Shown here: positions 8,801 to 17,991 of the stretch, piece by piece
Layout: each line of letters begins with the position of its first letter
Numbering within the stretch: the stretch's first letter is position 1
Source of the DNA: Bacteroidaceae bacterium
Lineage (GTDB): Bacteria > Bacteroidota > Bacteroidia > Bacteroidales > Bacteroidaceae
DNA: 64,000 nucleotides
Direction: 5' to 3'
Assembly: GCA_017427185.1 (NCBI GenBank)
Contig: JAFRTJ010000030.1
Coordinates: 124,001 to 188,000 of the forward strand
Position numbers and translations under genes: made by a program
The notes under the pieces: generated by a model
What the model was told of the DNA's origin: nothing
The model's database searches: none
Seen by the model: the letters and a program-made list of their open reading frames with translations, nothing else

Positions 8801-9445
8801 ATGGAAACTATCAAACTACTTGATACTCTGCCTAGCGTTTTCGAGAAGCGCGATGATTTAACGAGTGAAGTCTGGCATCACAACGTGTTGATCCAGCGAA
8901 GTCAACACGTTCTTATTGAAGCCAACAGCGGTGCAGGGAAAAGCAGTCTCCTTAGCTACATCATTGGTTATCGGCAGGATTATTTTGGAAGGATCCTTTT
9001 CGATGACCATGATATCCGTTCCTTTCATGTGAGTGATTGGGTACAGGTTCGTCAGCATAACCTGAGTCTCCTTTTCCAGGATTTGCGGCTCTTCCCAGAA
9101 CTGACTGCTCTCGAGAATGTTGAAATCAAGAACAACCTTACAGGCTTCAAACCTCGGAAACAGATTGTGGAATGGTTTGACGCTTTGGGTATTGGAGATA
9201 AGCTGGATGCAAAGGTGGCTCACATGTCTTTTGGTCAGCAGCAACGTGTGGCCATGATACGCGCTTTGGTGCAACCCTTTGACTTCCTGCTCCTGGACGA
9301 GCCCATCAGTCATCTTGATGAAATGAATAGTCGTGTGATGTGTGACATCATGTTGCAGGAAGTGCACTCACAAGGCGCTGGAGTGATAGTAACCAGTATA
9401 GGCAAGCACATGACGCTTCCTTACGATAAAACATATAGCCTATGA
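8801..9445 (+). CDS. ABC transporter ATP-binding protein (LolD/FtsE-like)
   Basis: 214 residues, a single nucleotide-binding domain. Walker A EANSGAGKSSLL (about residues 42-53), Q-loop LLFQDLRLFPEL (about 89-100), signature MSFGQQQRV (about 145-153; the usual LSGGQ is altered to MSFGQ), Walker B FDFLLLDEP (about 163-171) and D-loop SHLD. The H-loop position is replaced by a Ser-Ile-Gly context (TSIGKH), which is unusual. It starts immediately after the previous stop and overlaps the permease gene by ATGA, so the pair forms one transporter of the FtsEX/LolCDE/MacB type. Confidence 0.82.
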   Translation: METIKLLDTLPSVFEKRDDLTSEVWHHNVLIQRSQHVLIEANSGAGKSSLLSYIIGYRQDYFGRILFDDHDIRSFHVSDWVQVRQHNLSLLFQDLRLFPELTALENVEIKNNLTGFKPRKQIVEWFDALGIGDKLDAKVAHMSFGQQQRVAMIRALVQPFDFLLLDEPISHLDEMNSRVMCDIMLQEVHSQGAGVIVTSIGKHMTLPYDKTYSL

Positions 9446-10644
9446 AACTCGTTTGGAAACTTCTTCGCCAGCATGTCAGTGTCCCTCAGTTGCTGGGTTT
9501 CTTCTTGGCGAATCTGCTGGGTATGCTTATTGTTCTCTTGAGCCTGCAGTTCTATCAGGATGTACGTCCTGTATTCTCTCAGGAGGATGGGTTCATCAAG
9601 CCGGAGTATCTCATCGTCAGCAAACGTATCTCGGCTGTTGGTGCGCTTTCTTCGTCGACAACAAGCACTTTCAGCGAATCGGATATCCAGGACTTGCGTT
9701 CGCAGCCTTTCTGCAAAGGGATAGGTGGATTTGTGGCCAGTCAGTACAAGGTCGCATGTAGTTTAGGTATCAAGGGTGTGGCTCAGTTTGGCACGGAAAT
9801 GTTCTTCGAGAGCGTCCCAGACGAGTATGTGGATGCCGATGTGAAGCAATGGACATTTGACCCAGAGCATCCTATGGTTCCTATCATCTTGCCTCGAACT
9901 TACCTCGCTATCTATAACTTTGGTTTCGCTCAGAGCCAATCCCTCCCCAAGATATCCGAGGGTGTCATCGGTTTGGTAGATATGACGATTGTCATGAGAG
10001 GCAATGGGCAGGAACAGCACATCGAAGGTCGTGTCATAGGTTTCTCCACTCGCCTGAACACCATCCTGGTACCTCAGAGCTTCATCCGATGGAGCAATGA
10101 GAAGTTTGCTCCTGAGGCAGATACATCACCCACACGTCTCATTGTTGAGGTTTACAATCCTACCGATGATGCTATTGTGAAATACATGAACGAGCATGGT
10201 TACGAATTGGAGGATGACAAACTGGATGCAGGCAAGATAACCTATTTCCTCAAGATTGTGTCTGCAATCGTCATGTGTGTTGGATTGCTCATCAGTATCC
10301 TTAGCTTCTATATTCTCATGCTCAGCATTTACTTGTTGGTGCAGAAGAACACGGAGAAACTTCGCAATCTGTTGCTCATTGGCTACAGTCCTGCCCGTGT
10401 TTCGCTGCCTTATCAGTTGCTCACTTTATGCGTGAATGCAGCTGTGTTTGTCATATCCCTGGTTGCTTTGTATTTTATACGTCAATATTATATGCAGATG
10501 ATATGGGCAATGTTCCCTCAGATGGACGAAGCTCCCATGTGGCCAGCGATATTGTTGGGCATTACTCTTTTCCTGATTGTTACGGTACTCAATGCAGTTG
10601 CAGTCAGGAACCGCGTCATCAGCATTTGGAAAAACAAGGAATAA
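9442..10644 (+). CDS. FtsX-like ABC transporter permease
   Basis: 400 residues. One N-terminal helix (about 15-37), an extracytoplasmic domain of about 230 residues, then three helices (about 268-292, 325-345, 365-385), the four-helix topology of FtsX/MacB-type mechanotransmission permeases. It is larger than FtsX proper (about 300 residues), so a role in division cannot be assumed. It overlaps the ATPase gene by 4 bases and is followed directly by the kinase-RapZ gene. The location next to peptidoglycan-recycling genes hints at an envelope role (inference). Confidence 0.78.
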   Translation: MKLVWKLLRQHVSVPQLLGFFLANLLGMLIVLLSLQFYQDVRPVFSQEDGFIKPEYLIVSKRISAVGALSSSTTSTFSESDIQDLRSQPFCKGIGGFVASQYKVACSLGIKGVAQFGTEMFFESVPDEYVDADVKQWTFDPEHPMVPIILPRTYLAIYNFGFAQSQSLPKISEGVIGLVDMTIVMRGNGQEQHIEGRVIGFSTRLNTILVPQSFIRWSNEKFAPEADTSPTRLIVEVYNPTDDAIVKYMNEHGYELEDDKLDAGKITYFLKIVSAIVMCVGLLISILSFYILMLSIYLLVQKNTEKLRNLLLIGYSPARVSLPYQLLTLCVNAAVFVISLVALYFIRQYYMQMIWAMFPQMDEAPMWPAILLGITLFLIVTVLNAVAVRNRVISIWKNKE

Positions 10645-12180
10645 ATGGAAGGATTAGAATTACTTTATAAGAAATATACAGGCAAGAATTCAATCTCATG
10701 TGAGAAACTTCCCAAGGCTGGCAGTAATCGTCAGTACTATCGCTTCATTGCTGCTGATGGATCCACTTTGATTGGCGTGGTGGGAACAAGCCGTGATGAG
10801 AACCATGCCTTTTGCTATCTCTCCGAACAGTTCTCTCTTCTCCAGCTGCCCGTACCTCGAGTTGTAGCGAAATCTGATGATGGTCTTCGATATCTTCAGG
10901 AGGACTTGGGTGACTTGACCCTTTTTGATGCTCTCAAGAATGGTCGTGAAGCTGGAGGTCGTTATACCAAAAGGGAAAAGGATCTTCTGCGTCACACGAT
11001 TGCTTTGCTTCCCAGCATCCAGATTCGAGGTGGACGCAGTTTGGATTTCTCTCATTGCTACCCTCAGGCAGAGATGGATGTAACGAATGTTCTCTTTGAC
11101 CTAAACTATTTCAAGTATTGCTTTCTGAAGGCTACAGGCCTCGATTTTCATGAGCTGAAGCTGGAAGCCACGTTTCAGCTTATGGCCAAGGATGTTGCCT
11201 GCATCCAGACGCGTGCTTTCATGTATCGAGATTTTCAGGCTCGCAATGTGATGCTCGACTCTAAAGGGAATCCTTATTTCATTGATTTCCAAGGTGGTCG
11301 CAAGGGTCCTATCCAGTATGATGTTGCCAGTTTTCTTTGGCAAGCTTCAGCACGATACTCGTCCGATCTTCGTCGTGAATTGATTAAGGTCTACATCGAG
11401 AATCTTAAACAGTACACAGAGGTTTCTGAAGTCACGTTCCGTTCTGACCTTAAACTCTGCGTTCTGTTCCGACTGATGCAGGTTCTGGGCGCTTATGGCT
11501 TTCGTGGTTATTTCGAGCGCAAGAAGCATTTCCTCGAGAGCATTCCGCCAGCAATGGATAATCTTCGCGAGATGTTGGCGGAAGATGCTTGCCCATATCC
11601 CTATATGCGTGAGGTACTAACCAATCTGGTCAATATGCCTCAGTTTGTATCCACTCCTCAGAAGCCACACGTGCGTGCAGATGGATACAAGACAACCAAT
11701 CGCAACCCTTACAAGGCGCACGTGCAGGATGGACCTGCAACGTTTAGTAAGTACGATGGTAAGGGGCCTTTGGTGGTGCGGGTCAATAGCTTTTCCTACC
11801 ACAAAGGTATTCCTGAGGATCCAAGTGGCAACGGTGGAGGTTATGTCTTTGATTGTCGCAGTACTCACAATCCTGGCCGATACGAACCATATAAAAATCT
11901 TACAGGTCTCGATGAGCCAGTGATTCGTTTCTTGGAAGACGACGGCGAGATTCTCTCTTTTCTCGACAGTGTTTACAAGTTGGCTGATGCTCACGTACAG
12001 CGCTACATTCAACGTGGATTCACCAGCTTGATGTTCAGTTTCGGATGTACAGGAGGCCAGCATCGTAGTGTCTATTCTGCCCAACATTTGGCTGAGCATA
12101 TCCATCAGAAGTTTGGTGTGGAAGTTCGCATCAACCATCGTGAGCAGGATATTGTGCAAGTTCTGGAGGTAAACAAATGA
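10645..12180 (+). CDS. AmgK-like sugar kinase fused to a RapZ C-terminal domain
   Basis: 511 residues, two domains. Residues 1-330 form an aminoglycoside-phosphotransferase-type kinase with catalytic loop MYRDFQARNVM (193-203) and metal site IDFQGG (213-218), as in anomeric MurNAc/GlcNAc kinase AmgK. Residues about 374-505 match the C-terminal RapZ domain, with FDCRSTHNPGR (402-412) and FGCTGGQHRSV (466-476), the region that senses glucosamine-6-phosphate in Escherichia coli RapZ. The next gene is MurU-like, giving the AmgK-MurU recycling shunt to UDP-MurNAc. The fused RapZ domain may sense amino-sugar phosphates (inference). It lacks the RapZ P-loop ATPase half. Confidence 0.82.
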   Translation: MEGLELLYKKYTGKNSISCEKLPKAGSNRQYYRFIAADGSTLIGVVGTSRDENHAFCYLSEQFSLLQLPVPRVVAKSDDGLRYLQEDLGDLTLFDALKNGREAGGRYTKREKDLLRHTIALLPSIQIRGGRSLDFSHCYPQAEMDVTNVLFDLNYFKYCFLKATGLDFHELKLEATFQLMAKDVACIQTRAFMYRDFQARNVMLDSKGNPYFIDFQGGRKGPIQYDVASFLWQASARYSSDLRRELIKVYIENLKQYTEVSEVTFRSDLKLCVLFRLMQVLGAYGFRGYFERKKHFLESIPPAMDNLREMLAEDACPYPYMREVLTNLVNMPQFVSTPQKPHVRADGYKTTNRNPYKAHVQDGPATFSKYDGKGPLVVRVNSFSYHKGIPEDPSGNGGGYVFDCRSTHNPGRYEPYKNLTGLDEPVIRFLEDDGEILSFLDSVYKLADAHVQRYIQRGFTSLMFSFGCTGGQHRSVYSAQHLAEHIHQKFGVEVRINHREQDIVQVLEVNK

Positions 12181-12917
12181 AATGTATGGTTTTCGCAGCG
12201 GGTTTGGGAACCCGGCTCAAGCCCCTCACTGATCAGATGCCCAAAGCTTTGGTACCTGTGGCTGGCCGTCCTTTGCTTCAGATCCTCCTGGAGAAACTTC
12301 ATTCAGCTGGATTTCATGATGTGGTTATCAATGTCCATCATTTTGCTTCCATGATAGAGGAGTTTGTTTCTACACTTCATCTTGATGGTATGCTGGTTCG
12401 TTTCTCTGATGAACGTGATGAACTTCTGGAGACAGGGGGCGGCATAAAGCATGCTGTGTCCCTTCTGCAGGGTGTCGATCGATTTCTCATCCACAATGTT
12501 GACATCTTGAGTAATGTAGACCTCAATGCCTTCTTCCTTAGAGGTGAAGGTACGCAAGCTACTTTGCTCGTCAGTCCTCGAGAAACGCAACGTTATCTTC
12601 TCTTTGACGATGAAATGCGCTTGGTGGGGTGGACGAATGTGAAGACTGGACAGGTGAAGAGTCCATATCCCAATCTTGATCCTATGCGTTTCCATAAGTA
12701 TGCTTTTGCAGGGATTCATCAGATGAGCACTGATCTTTTCCATTATTTCAATGAATGGCCTCAGAAGTTCAGCATTGTGGATTTCTATCTCAGTATCTGC
12801 CACTTGGAACCTATCTACGGTTACCTGAAACCAGACCTTCGTTTGATGGATGTTGGCAAACTTGACACGTTGCATCAGGCAGAGTTTTTCTTAGATTCAA
12901 TATCTTCCCATCCATGA
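12177..12917 (+). CDS. murU: MurNAc-1-phosphate uridylyltransferase-like (MurU) nucleotidyltransferase
   Basis: 246 residues, GT-A-type nucleotidyltransferase. The N-terminal signature FAAGLGTRLKPLTDQMPKAL (residues 5-24) binds the nucleotide, and VDILSNVDLN (about 108) supplies the metal-binding Asp. The length fits MurU rather than the longer GlmU. It overlaps the AmgK-RapZ gene (ATGA) and the mfd start (ATGA). With AmgK it would convert recycled MurNAc or GlcNAc to the UDP sugar. The substrate is inferred from the operon partner; a mannose-1-phosphate guanylyltransferase-like activity cannot be excluded. Confidence 0.78.
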   Translation: MKCMVFAAGLGTRLKPLTDQMPKALVPVAGRPLLQILLEKLHSAGFHDVVINVHHFASMIEEFVSTLHLDGMLVRFSDERDELLETGGGIKHAVSLLQGVDRFLIHNVDILSNVDLNAFFLRGEGTQATLLVSPRETQRYLLFDDEMRLVGWTNVKTGQVKSPYPNLDPMRFHKYAFAGIHQMSTDLFHYFNEWPQKFSIVDFYLSICHLEPIYGYLKPDLRLMDVGKLDTLHQAEFFLDSISSHP

Positions 12918-15900
12918 AGATTCAGGAGTTCCAGACGATATTTGCAAGGCATCCGAAAGTGAAGACATTAGGTCGTCTCTTGGCAGCAGCTGACGGCAAG
13001 CGTGTCATCCATTTGCAGGGACTTCATGCAAGTTCAGCATCTGTGGTCTTTGCTTCGCTTCCTCATGCTCGTCCTGAGGTGCTCCATGTGCCTTATGTCT
13101 TTGTCTTGGATGACATGGAAGAGGCTGGCTATTTCATGCATGACTTGGTACAAATCCTTGGGGATGAACAGGTGCTTTTCTTTCCCAGCAGTTTCAAACG
13201 TGCAATCCGATTCGGACAGCATGATGCAGCCAGCGAGATTCTCCGTACAGAGGTATTAGGCCGTTTGAGCTCTGGCAAGTTGCCGCTTTATGTGGTCACT
13301 TATCCTGAGGCTTTGGCTGAGATGGTGGTCACACGTGAGAAACTAGCCAGTGAGACACTCTCGCTCAATGTGGGGGAGCGCGTCGACCTTATGTTTGTTC
13401 AGGAAACACTTCTTGGATTCGGTTTCCAACGTGTTGACTATGTCTACGAGCCAGGACAGTATTCTGTGCGTGGCAGTTTGATTGATGTGTATTCCTTCAG
13501 TTGCGAGAATCCATATCGCATTGACTTCTTTGGAGATGAAGTAGACAGTATCCGCACATTTGAAGTTCAGAATCAGTTGAGTCTCAATAAACTTCAGAGT
13601 ATCAATATTGTACCGCAGTTGAGTAGTCAGCAATCTTCACGCGAAAGCATCCTTCATTTTCTACCTTCTGATGCAGTTCTCGTCATGAAGGATCTCACAT
13701 ATCTGTGTGACCGTATCAGTCAGGTATGGGAGGAAGGTTTCTCACAGCAGGCTCTTGTTGCTGAACAGGCAACCAGCGAGGTTGAAGAACGTGAGCAGAT
13801 GGAACAGCTTCAGCGTGAGATTCTTTTGGTTCGTCCCAGTGAATTCAACCAGTTGGTTCTTGGTTTTTGTCGTGTCATGATAGGATCAGGATTGCCTCAG
13901 AAAGGGCACGATACAGCCATTCTGGAATTCTCCACTCATCCGCAGCCCATTTTCCACAAGAACTTCGATTTACTCTTCAGTACCCTTCAGGATTATCAGT
14001 CGAAGGATTACAATATATATATTCTAGCAGACAGCGTTAAGCAAACTGACCGATTGGAGAGTATATTCCATACTCAAGAGACAGGCATCCTGTTCACTCC
14101 TGTGGATCGTACTATTCATGCTGGCTTTATAGATGATGACTTAAAGTCCTGCTATTTTACTGATCATCAGATATTTGACCGTTACCATAAGTACAACTTG
14201 AAGAGTGATCAGGCCCGCAGCGGCAAAGTGGCACTTACGCTAAAGGAACTTAAGCAGTTCGAGATAGGTGACTATGTGGTTCATGTCGATCATGGAGTGG
14301 GACGGTTCGGAGGTTTGGTGCGTATACCCAATGGAGACAAGTGGCAGGAGGTCATAAAAATTATCTACAACAACAATGATGTCATCTTTGTCAGCATTCA
14401 TTCGCTTCACAAGGTTTCCAAGTATAAAGGCAAAGAAGGGGAGCCGCCACGTATCAGTACGCTAGGAACAGGTGCGTGGGAGCGCATGAAGGAACGCACG
14501 AAGGCTAAGATAAAAGACATTGCCCGCGATCTGATCAAGCTTTACAGTCGTCGTCTTGAGGAGAAAGGTTTCTCTTTCAGTCGCGACAGTTATATGCAGC
14601 ACGAGCTCGAGGCCAGCTTCCTTTATGAGGATACGCCTGACCAACTCAAGGCAACTCAGGAGGTGAAAGCCGATATGGAGAAGTCTCGCCCCATGGATCG
14701 TCTTGTATGTGGAGACGTGGGATTTGGCAAGACTGAGGTAGCTGTTCGTGCTGCCTTTAAGGCTTGTGCCGACGGAAAGCAAGTTGCTGTGCTTGTTCCT
14801 ACCACTGTACTGGCCTATCAACATTTCCGTACTTTTACGGAACGTCTGCAGGATATGCCTGTCCGCGTGGAGTATCTGAGCCGTGCGCGCAATGCAGCAA
14901 AGACGAAAGAGATTCTGGCTGACCTGCATTCTGGCAACATAGACATTATCATTGGTACACATAAATTGATAAGCAAGACCGTTAAGTTCAAAGACTTGGG
15001 ATTGCTCATCATCGACGAGGAGCAGAAGTTTGGTGTTTCCTCGAAAGAGAAACTTCGCCAGATGAAGGTGAATGTCGATACACTTACCCTTACTGCAACT
15101 CCTATTCCACGTACCCTGCAGTTCAGCTTGATGGGTGCGCGTGATCTCAGTGTCATCCAGACACCTCCCCCCAACCGCTATCCCATTCAGACGCAGGTTT
15201 GCCAGTTTAGTGGTGCTGTCATTGCTGAGGCCATCAATTTCGAGATGAGTCGCAATGGTCAAGTCTTTCTGGTCAGCAATCGCATAAGCAATCTCCCTGA
15301 ATTGGAGGCACTTGTCCATAAGTATGTTCCAGATGCTCGTGTGGCAGTCGGACATGGTCAGATGCCTACAGACCAGTTGGAAAAGATTGTACTCGATTTT
15401 GCCAATTACGACTTCGATGTACTCATCAGTACCACCATCATCGAGAGTGGTTTGGATATTCCCAATGCCAATACTATCATCATCAATGGCGCTCAGAATT
15501 TTGGTCTCAGCGATCTCCATCAGATGCGTGGTCGGGTGGGGCGCAGCAACAAGAAGGCATTCTGCTACCTGCTGGCTCCTCCCATGAGTGCTCTCAATGC
15601 TGAGGCGCGTCGTCGTCTTCAGGCTATTGAGACGTTCAGTGATCTAGGCAGCGGTATCCACATTGCCATGCAGGATCTTGACATTCGTGGGGCAGGAAAT
15701 CTTTTGGGGCCTGAGCAAAGTGGGTTCATAGCCGATCTTGGCTACGAGACGTATCAGAAGATTCTCTCTGAGGCAGTCAAAGAGCTTCGAAACGATGAAT
15801 TTCAGGAATTGTATGCAGAGGAAGTCAAGGCTGGCAACATCAATGACGGAAGCAATTTTGTGGATGAATGTTTATTCGAGAGCGATTTGCAGATGTTCTT

Positions 15901-16315
15901 CTCTGACGAATATGTTCCCACCAGCAGCGAGCGTATGCTCCTCTATCGCGAGTTGGACGGTTTGGAGCGCGAGGAGGATATACAGAAATTCCGTCAGCGC
16001 ATGATCGATCGCTTTGGGGAGATTCCTCCTGAGGGTGAGGAGCTTATACGTGTCGTGTCCCTTCGTCGTCTGGGCAAGTATTTTGGAGCAGAGCGCATCG
16101 TGCTGAAATCAGGACGAATGCGTCTTTATTTCGTCTCCAATCCTGATAGCGCGTTCTATCAGAGTCATGCTTTCGGACAAACCATCTCCTTCTGCACCAC
16201 CAACCTTCATCGCTGCCTTCTGGAGGAGAACAAGAATCATCGCAGCCTTCTCATTAAGGATATTTCCAGTGTGGAGCAAGCTGTCCATCTTTTGGAGCAA
16301 ATGCAGAAAATTTGA
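12914..16315 (+). CDS. mfd: Transcription-repair coupling factor Mfd
   Basis: 1133 residues, full length. A UvrB-like N-terminal module (about 1-300), the RNA polymerase-interaction domain beginning GDYVVHVDHGVGRFGGL (about 455-471), a RecG-like SF2 helicase motor with Walker A GDVGFGKTEVA (about 600-610) and DEEQ box LIIDEEQKFGV (about 699-709), the translocation motif, and a C-terminal UvrA-binding-like module. Mfd removes stalled RNA polymerase and recruits UvrA. It overlaps murU by 4 bases, and its stop overlaps a possible TTG start of tcdA. Confidence 0.97.
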   Translation: MKIQEFQTIFARHPKVKTLGRLLAAADGKRVIHLQGLHASSASVVFASLPHARPEVLHVPYVFVLDDMEEAGYFMHDLVQILGDEQVLFFPSSFKRAIRFGQHDAASEILRTEVLGRLSSGKLPLYVVTYPEALAEMVVTREKLASETLSLNVGERVDLMFVQETLLGFGFQRVDYVYEPGQYSVRGSLIDVYSFSCENPYRIDFFGDEVDSIRTFEVQNQLSLNKLQSINIVPQLSSQQSSRESILHFLPSDAVLVMKDLTYLCDRISQVWEEGFSQQALVAEQATSEVEEREQMEQLQREILLVRPSEFNQLVLGFCRVMIGSGLPQKGHDTAILEFSTHPQPIFHKNFDLLFSTLQDYQSKDYNIYILADSVKQTDRLESIFHTQETGILFTPVDRTIHAGFIDDDLKSCYFTDHQIFDRYHKYNLKSDQARSGKVALTLKELKQFEIGDYVVHVDHGVGRFGGLVRIPNGDKWQEVIKIIYNNNDVIFVSIHSLHKVSKYKGKEGEPPRISTLGTGAWERMKERTKAKIKDIARDLIKLYSRRLEEKGFSFSRDSYMQHELEASFLYEDTPDQLKATQEVKADMEKSRPMDRLVCGDVGFGKTEVAVRAAFKACADGKQVAVLVPTTVLAYQHFRTFTERLQDMPVRVEYLSRARNAAKTKEILADLHSGNIDIIIGTHKLISKTVKFKDLGLLIIDEEQKFGVSSKEKLRQMKVNVDTLTLTATPIPRTLQFSLMGARDLSVIQTPPPNRYPIQTQVCQFSGAVIAEAINFEMSRNGQVFLVSNRISNLPELEALVHKYVPDARVAVGHGQMPTDQLEKIVLDFANYDFDVLISTTIIESGLDIPNANTIIINGAQNFGLSDLHQMRGRVGRSNKKAFCYLLAPPMSALNAEARRRLQAIETFSDLGSGIHIAMQDLDIRGAGNLLGPEQSGFIADLGYETYQKILSEAVKELRNDEFQELYAEEVKAGNINDGSNFVDECLFESDLQMFFSDEYVPTSSERMLLYRELDGLEREEDIQKFRQRMIDRFGEIPPEGEELIRVVSLRRLGKYFGAERIVLKSGRMRLYFVSNPDSAFYQSHAFGQTISFCTTNLHRCLLEENKNHRSLLIKDISSVEQAVHLLEQMQKI

Positions 16316-16320
16316 AACTC

Positions 16321-17118
16321 ATGAGTATGGAAGAATATATTTTCGATAGGGTGAAGCTCCTCTTGGGAGAGGAAATGATGGAGATAATCGCCCGTAAGCG
16401 TGTGATTCTCTTTGGTGTAGGGGGAGTCGGTTCCTGGTGTGCCGAGAGTCTTGTCCGCAGCGGCATCAGACATCTTACCATTATTGATAGTGACTGTGTT
16501 AGCATCACCAACATAAACCGTCAACTCATGGCCACCACCAAGACCATTGGCATGGTCAAGGTGGATGCTCTGCGCAATAGGCTCCTTGATATCAATCCTG
16601 ATGCTGAAGTAATTGCCATTCAGCAGGTTTACAATAAGGAGACGGCTCCTCAATTCCATCTCGAGGATTATGATTACATAGTGGATGCGATAGATTCGCT
16701 GCAGGAGAAGGCCGATTTGATTCGTCATGCCACTCGCTGTCCAGGCAAGTTCTTTAGTGCAATGGGTGCCGCCTTGAAACTCGACCCTACACGCATTCAG
16801 GTCGCTGAGTTTTGGAAAGTGAAGGGATGCCCTCTCGCTAAGGCACTTCGCCATAAGTTCAAGCAGAGCAAGGACTTCCCAAGCAAGAAATTCCTTTGTG
16901 TCTATTCCGAGGAATTATTGCAGAACAAGGGTGAAAGTCATCACCTCGATACGTACGACTCTACGTGTCCTCCAGTTCAGACAACTCCTGCCAATCAGGA
17001 TCTCACAGGCCTTGAGTGGCATTCACGTAAAGTCCATGTCAATGGTACCCTCTGCCACGAAGTTGCTATCTACGGCTTTACGATTGCTGGCCTCATCATG
17101 CGTGACATTATTGGATAG
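16321..17118 (+). CDS. tcdA: tRNA threonylcarbamoyladenosine dehydratase TcdA
   Basis: 265 residues from ATG 16321 (MSMEEYIFDRVKLLLG). An E1/ThiF-like Rossmann domain with GVGGVGSWCAESLVRSGI (about 27-44) for ATP binding, DSDCVSITNINRQ (about 54-66) with the catalytic Arg-Gln context, and DAIDSLQEKADLI (about 124). TcdA (CsdL/YgdL) cyclises t6A37 in ANN-decoding tRNAs. An upstream TTG at 16312 overlapping the mfd stop could also serve as start, but the ATG fits the family N-terminus better. Confidence 0.88.
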   Translation: MSMEEYIFDRVKLLLGEEMMEIIARKRVILFGVGGVGSWCAESLVRSGIRHLTIIDSDCVSITNINRQLMATTKTIGMVKVDALRNRLLDINPDAEVIAIQQVYNKETAPQFHLEDYDYIVDAIDSLQEKADLIRHATRCPGKFFSAMGAALKLDPTRIQVAEFWKVKGCPLAKALRHKFKQSKDFPSKKFLCVYSEELLQNKGESHHLDTYDSTCPPVQTTPANQDLTGLEWHSRKVHVNGTLCHEVAIYGFTIAGLIMRDIIG

Positions 17119-17253
17119 AACCAAGATTGCCCCCGTAGTTTACTGATTTTATTGCATTGACTGACCTTTATCGACACGTTGAAAACACCGTCTTTTCGAG
17201 GGGAGTTTTCGTAAGTGGTTGATTATCAAGGTGGAAGCGAAACGAAAAGAACG

Positions 17254-17296
17254 AAGCGTGACAATTGGGACAAAAGACACCCCATTTTTTTTCACC
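17254..17296 (+). repeat. Long direct repeat, copy A
   Basis: Begins AAGCGTGACAATTGGGACAA and continues into a T run and TTCACC. Copy B at 17916-17959 is nearly identical. The 18-base core GCGTGACAATTGGGACAA also occurs inverted at 17760-17777. Confidence 0.7.
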
Positions 17297-17750
17297 TTCT
17301 GCCGCTCGCGGAGGGGGGATTGTTGTCTAAACAATTAGTTGTACTGGTAATATAACTAACTAATATATATATACTTATAACGATATTTACTATAAATATT
17401 ATTATAATTATTATTATACAATAATGATATAATCATTATCATATATATTACCAATATCATTAATATCATCATATATACCTATTATTCTCTCTATTTGTGT
17501 GTTTATTTCAGTGATCAGAAATGGCTGCTCTAGTGAGGTTTTCCGTGAAGACTGAGGGGGTAAAGAGACAAAAATGCTGATTTTTGATGAAAAAATGCAG
17601 GAAAATAAGCCAAAAATGAGGCTATTTTTCGGCAGGAAGTGATAGTAATGTATAGTATTATATTATCTAACTAATTGATTATTAACAACATAAGCTATCT
17701 ATTCCATTCTCCTTACCCTCGATTTCGGGGAGTTTGGTGCATAAAAACAA

Positions 17751-17777
17751 TTGTCCCAATTGTCCCAATTGTCACGC
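17751..17777 (-). repeat. Inverted partial copy of the long repeat
   Basis: On the plus strand TTGTCCCAAT is doubled and ends TTGTCACGC; its complement is the core of copies A and B. With copy B it forms inverted ends around the 45-nt tandem duplication. Confidence 0.65.
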
Positions 17778-17813
17778 AAGGATTTTTTCATCTTTGTGTC
17801 CTCGATTAAAAAC

Positions 17814-17903
17814 TCAGAATCGAGCGTCTGCATGGAAGTGGGGAAGCGTTGGAAGAATTCAGAATCGAGCGTCTGCGTGGGAGTGGGGAAGCGTTGGAAG
17901 AAA
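17814..17903 (+). repeat. 45-nt tandem duplication
   Basis: Two adjacent units (17814-17858 and 17859-17903) that differ at only three positions, one of them the last base. The unit length is a multiple of three and all frames give repeated peptides, but no ribosome-binding site or family signature supports coding. Confidence 0.75.
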
Positions 17904-17915
17904 TATGCTGGAGCA

Positions 17916-17959
17916 AAGCGTGACAATTGGGACAAAAGACAGTCCATTTTTTTTCACCC
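17916..17959 (+). repeat. Long direct repeat, copy B
   Basis: Matches copy A at 17254-17296 apart from a two- to three-base difference before the T run. Confidence 0.7.
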
Positions 17960-17991
17960 TCACTCAGGATTGGGGAGGAATGGAGTTCACG

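Noticed and set aside
14462..15520. 352-codon minus-strand ORF
   Set aside because: Antisense to the conserved helicase motor of mfd; no recognisable features.
17340..17500. Replication origin
   Set aside because: The block is very AT-rich but has no recognisable DnaA-box cluster and no dnaA, parA or gidA nearby.
17699..17947. 82-codon minus-strand ORF with repeated FFQRFPT..QTLDSE segments
   Set aside because: It is only the translation of the 45-nt tandem duplication and the nearby repeat copies; no start context, no family pattern, and overlapping ORFs in other frames repeat equally.
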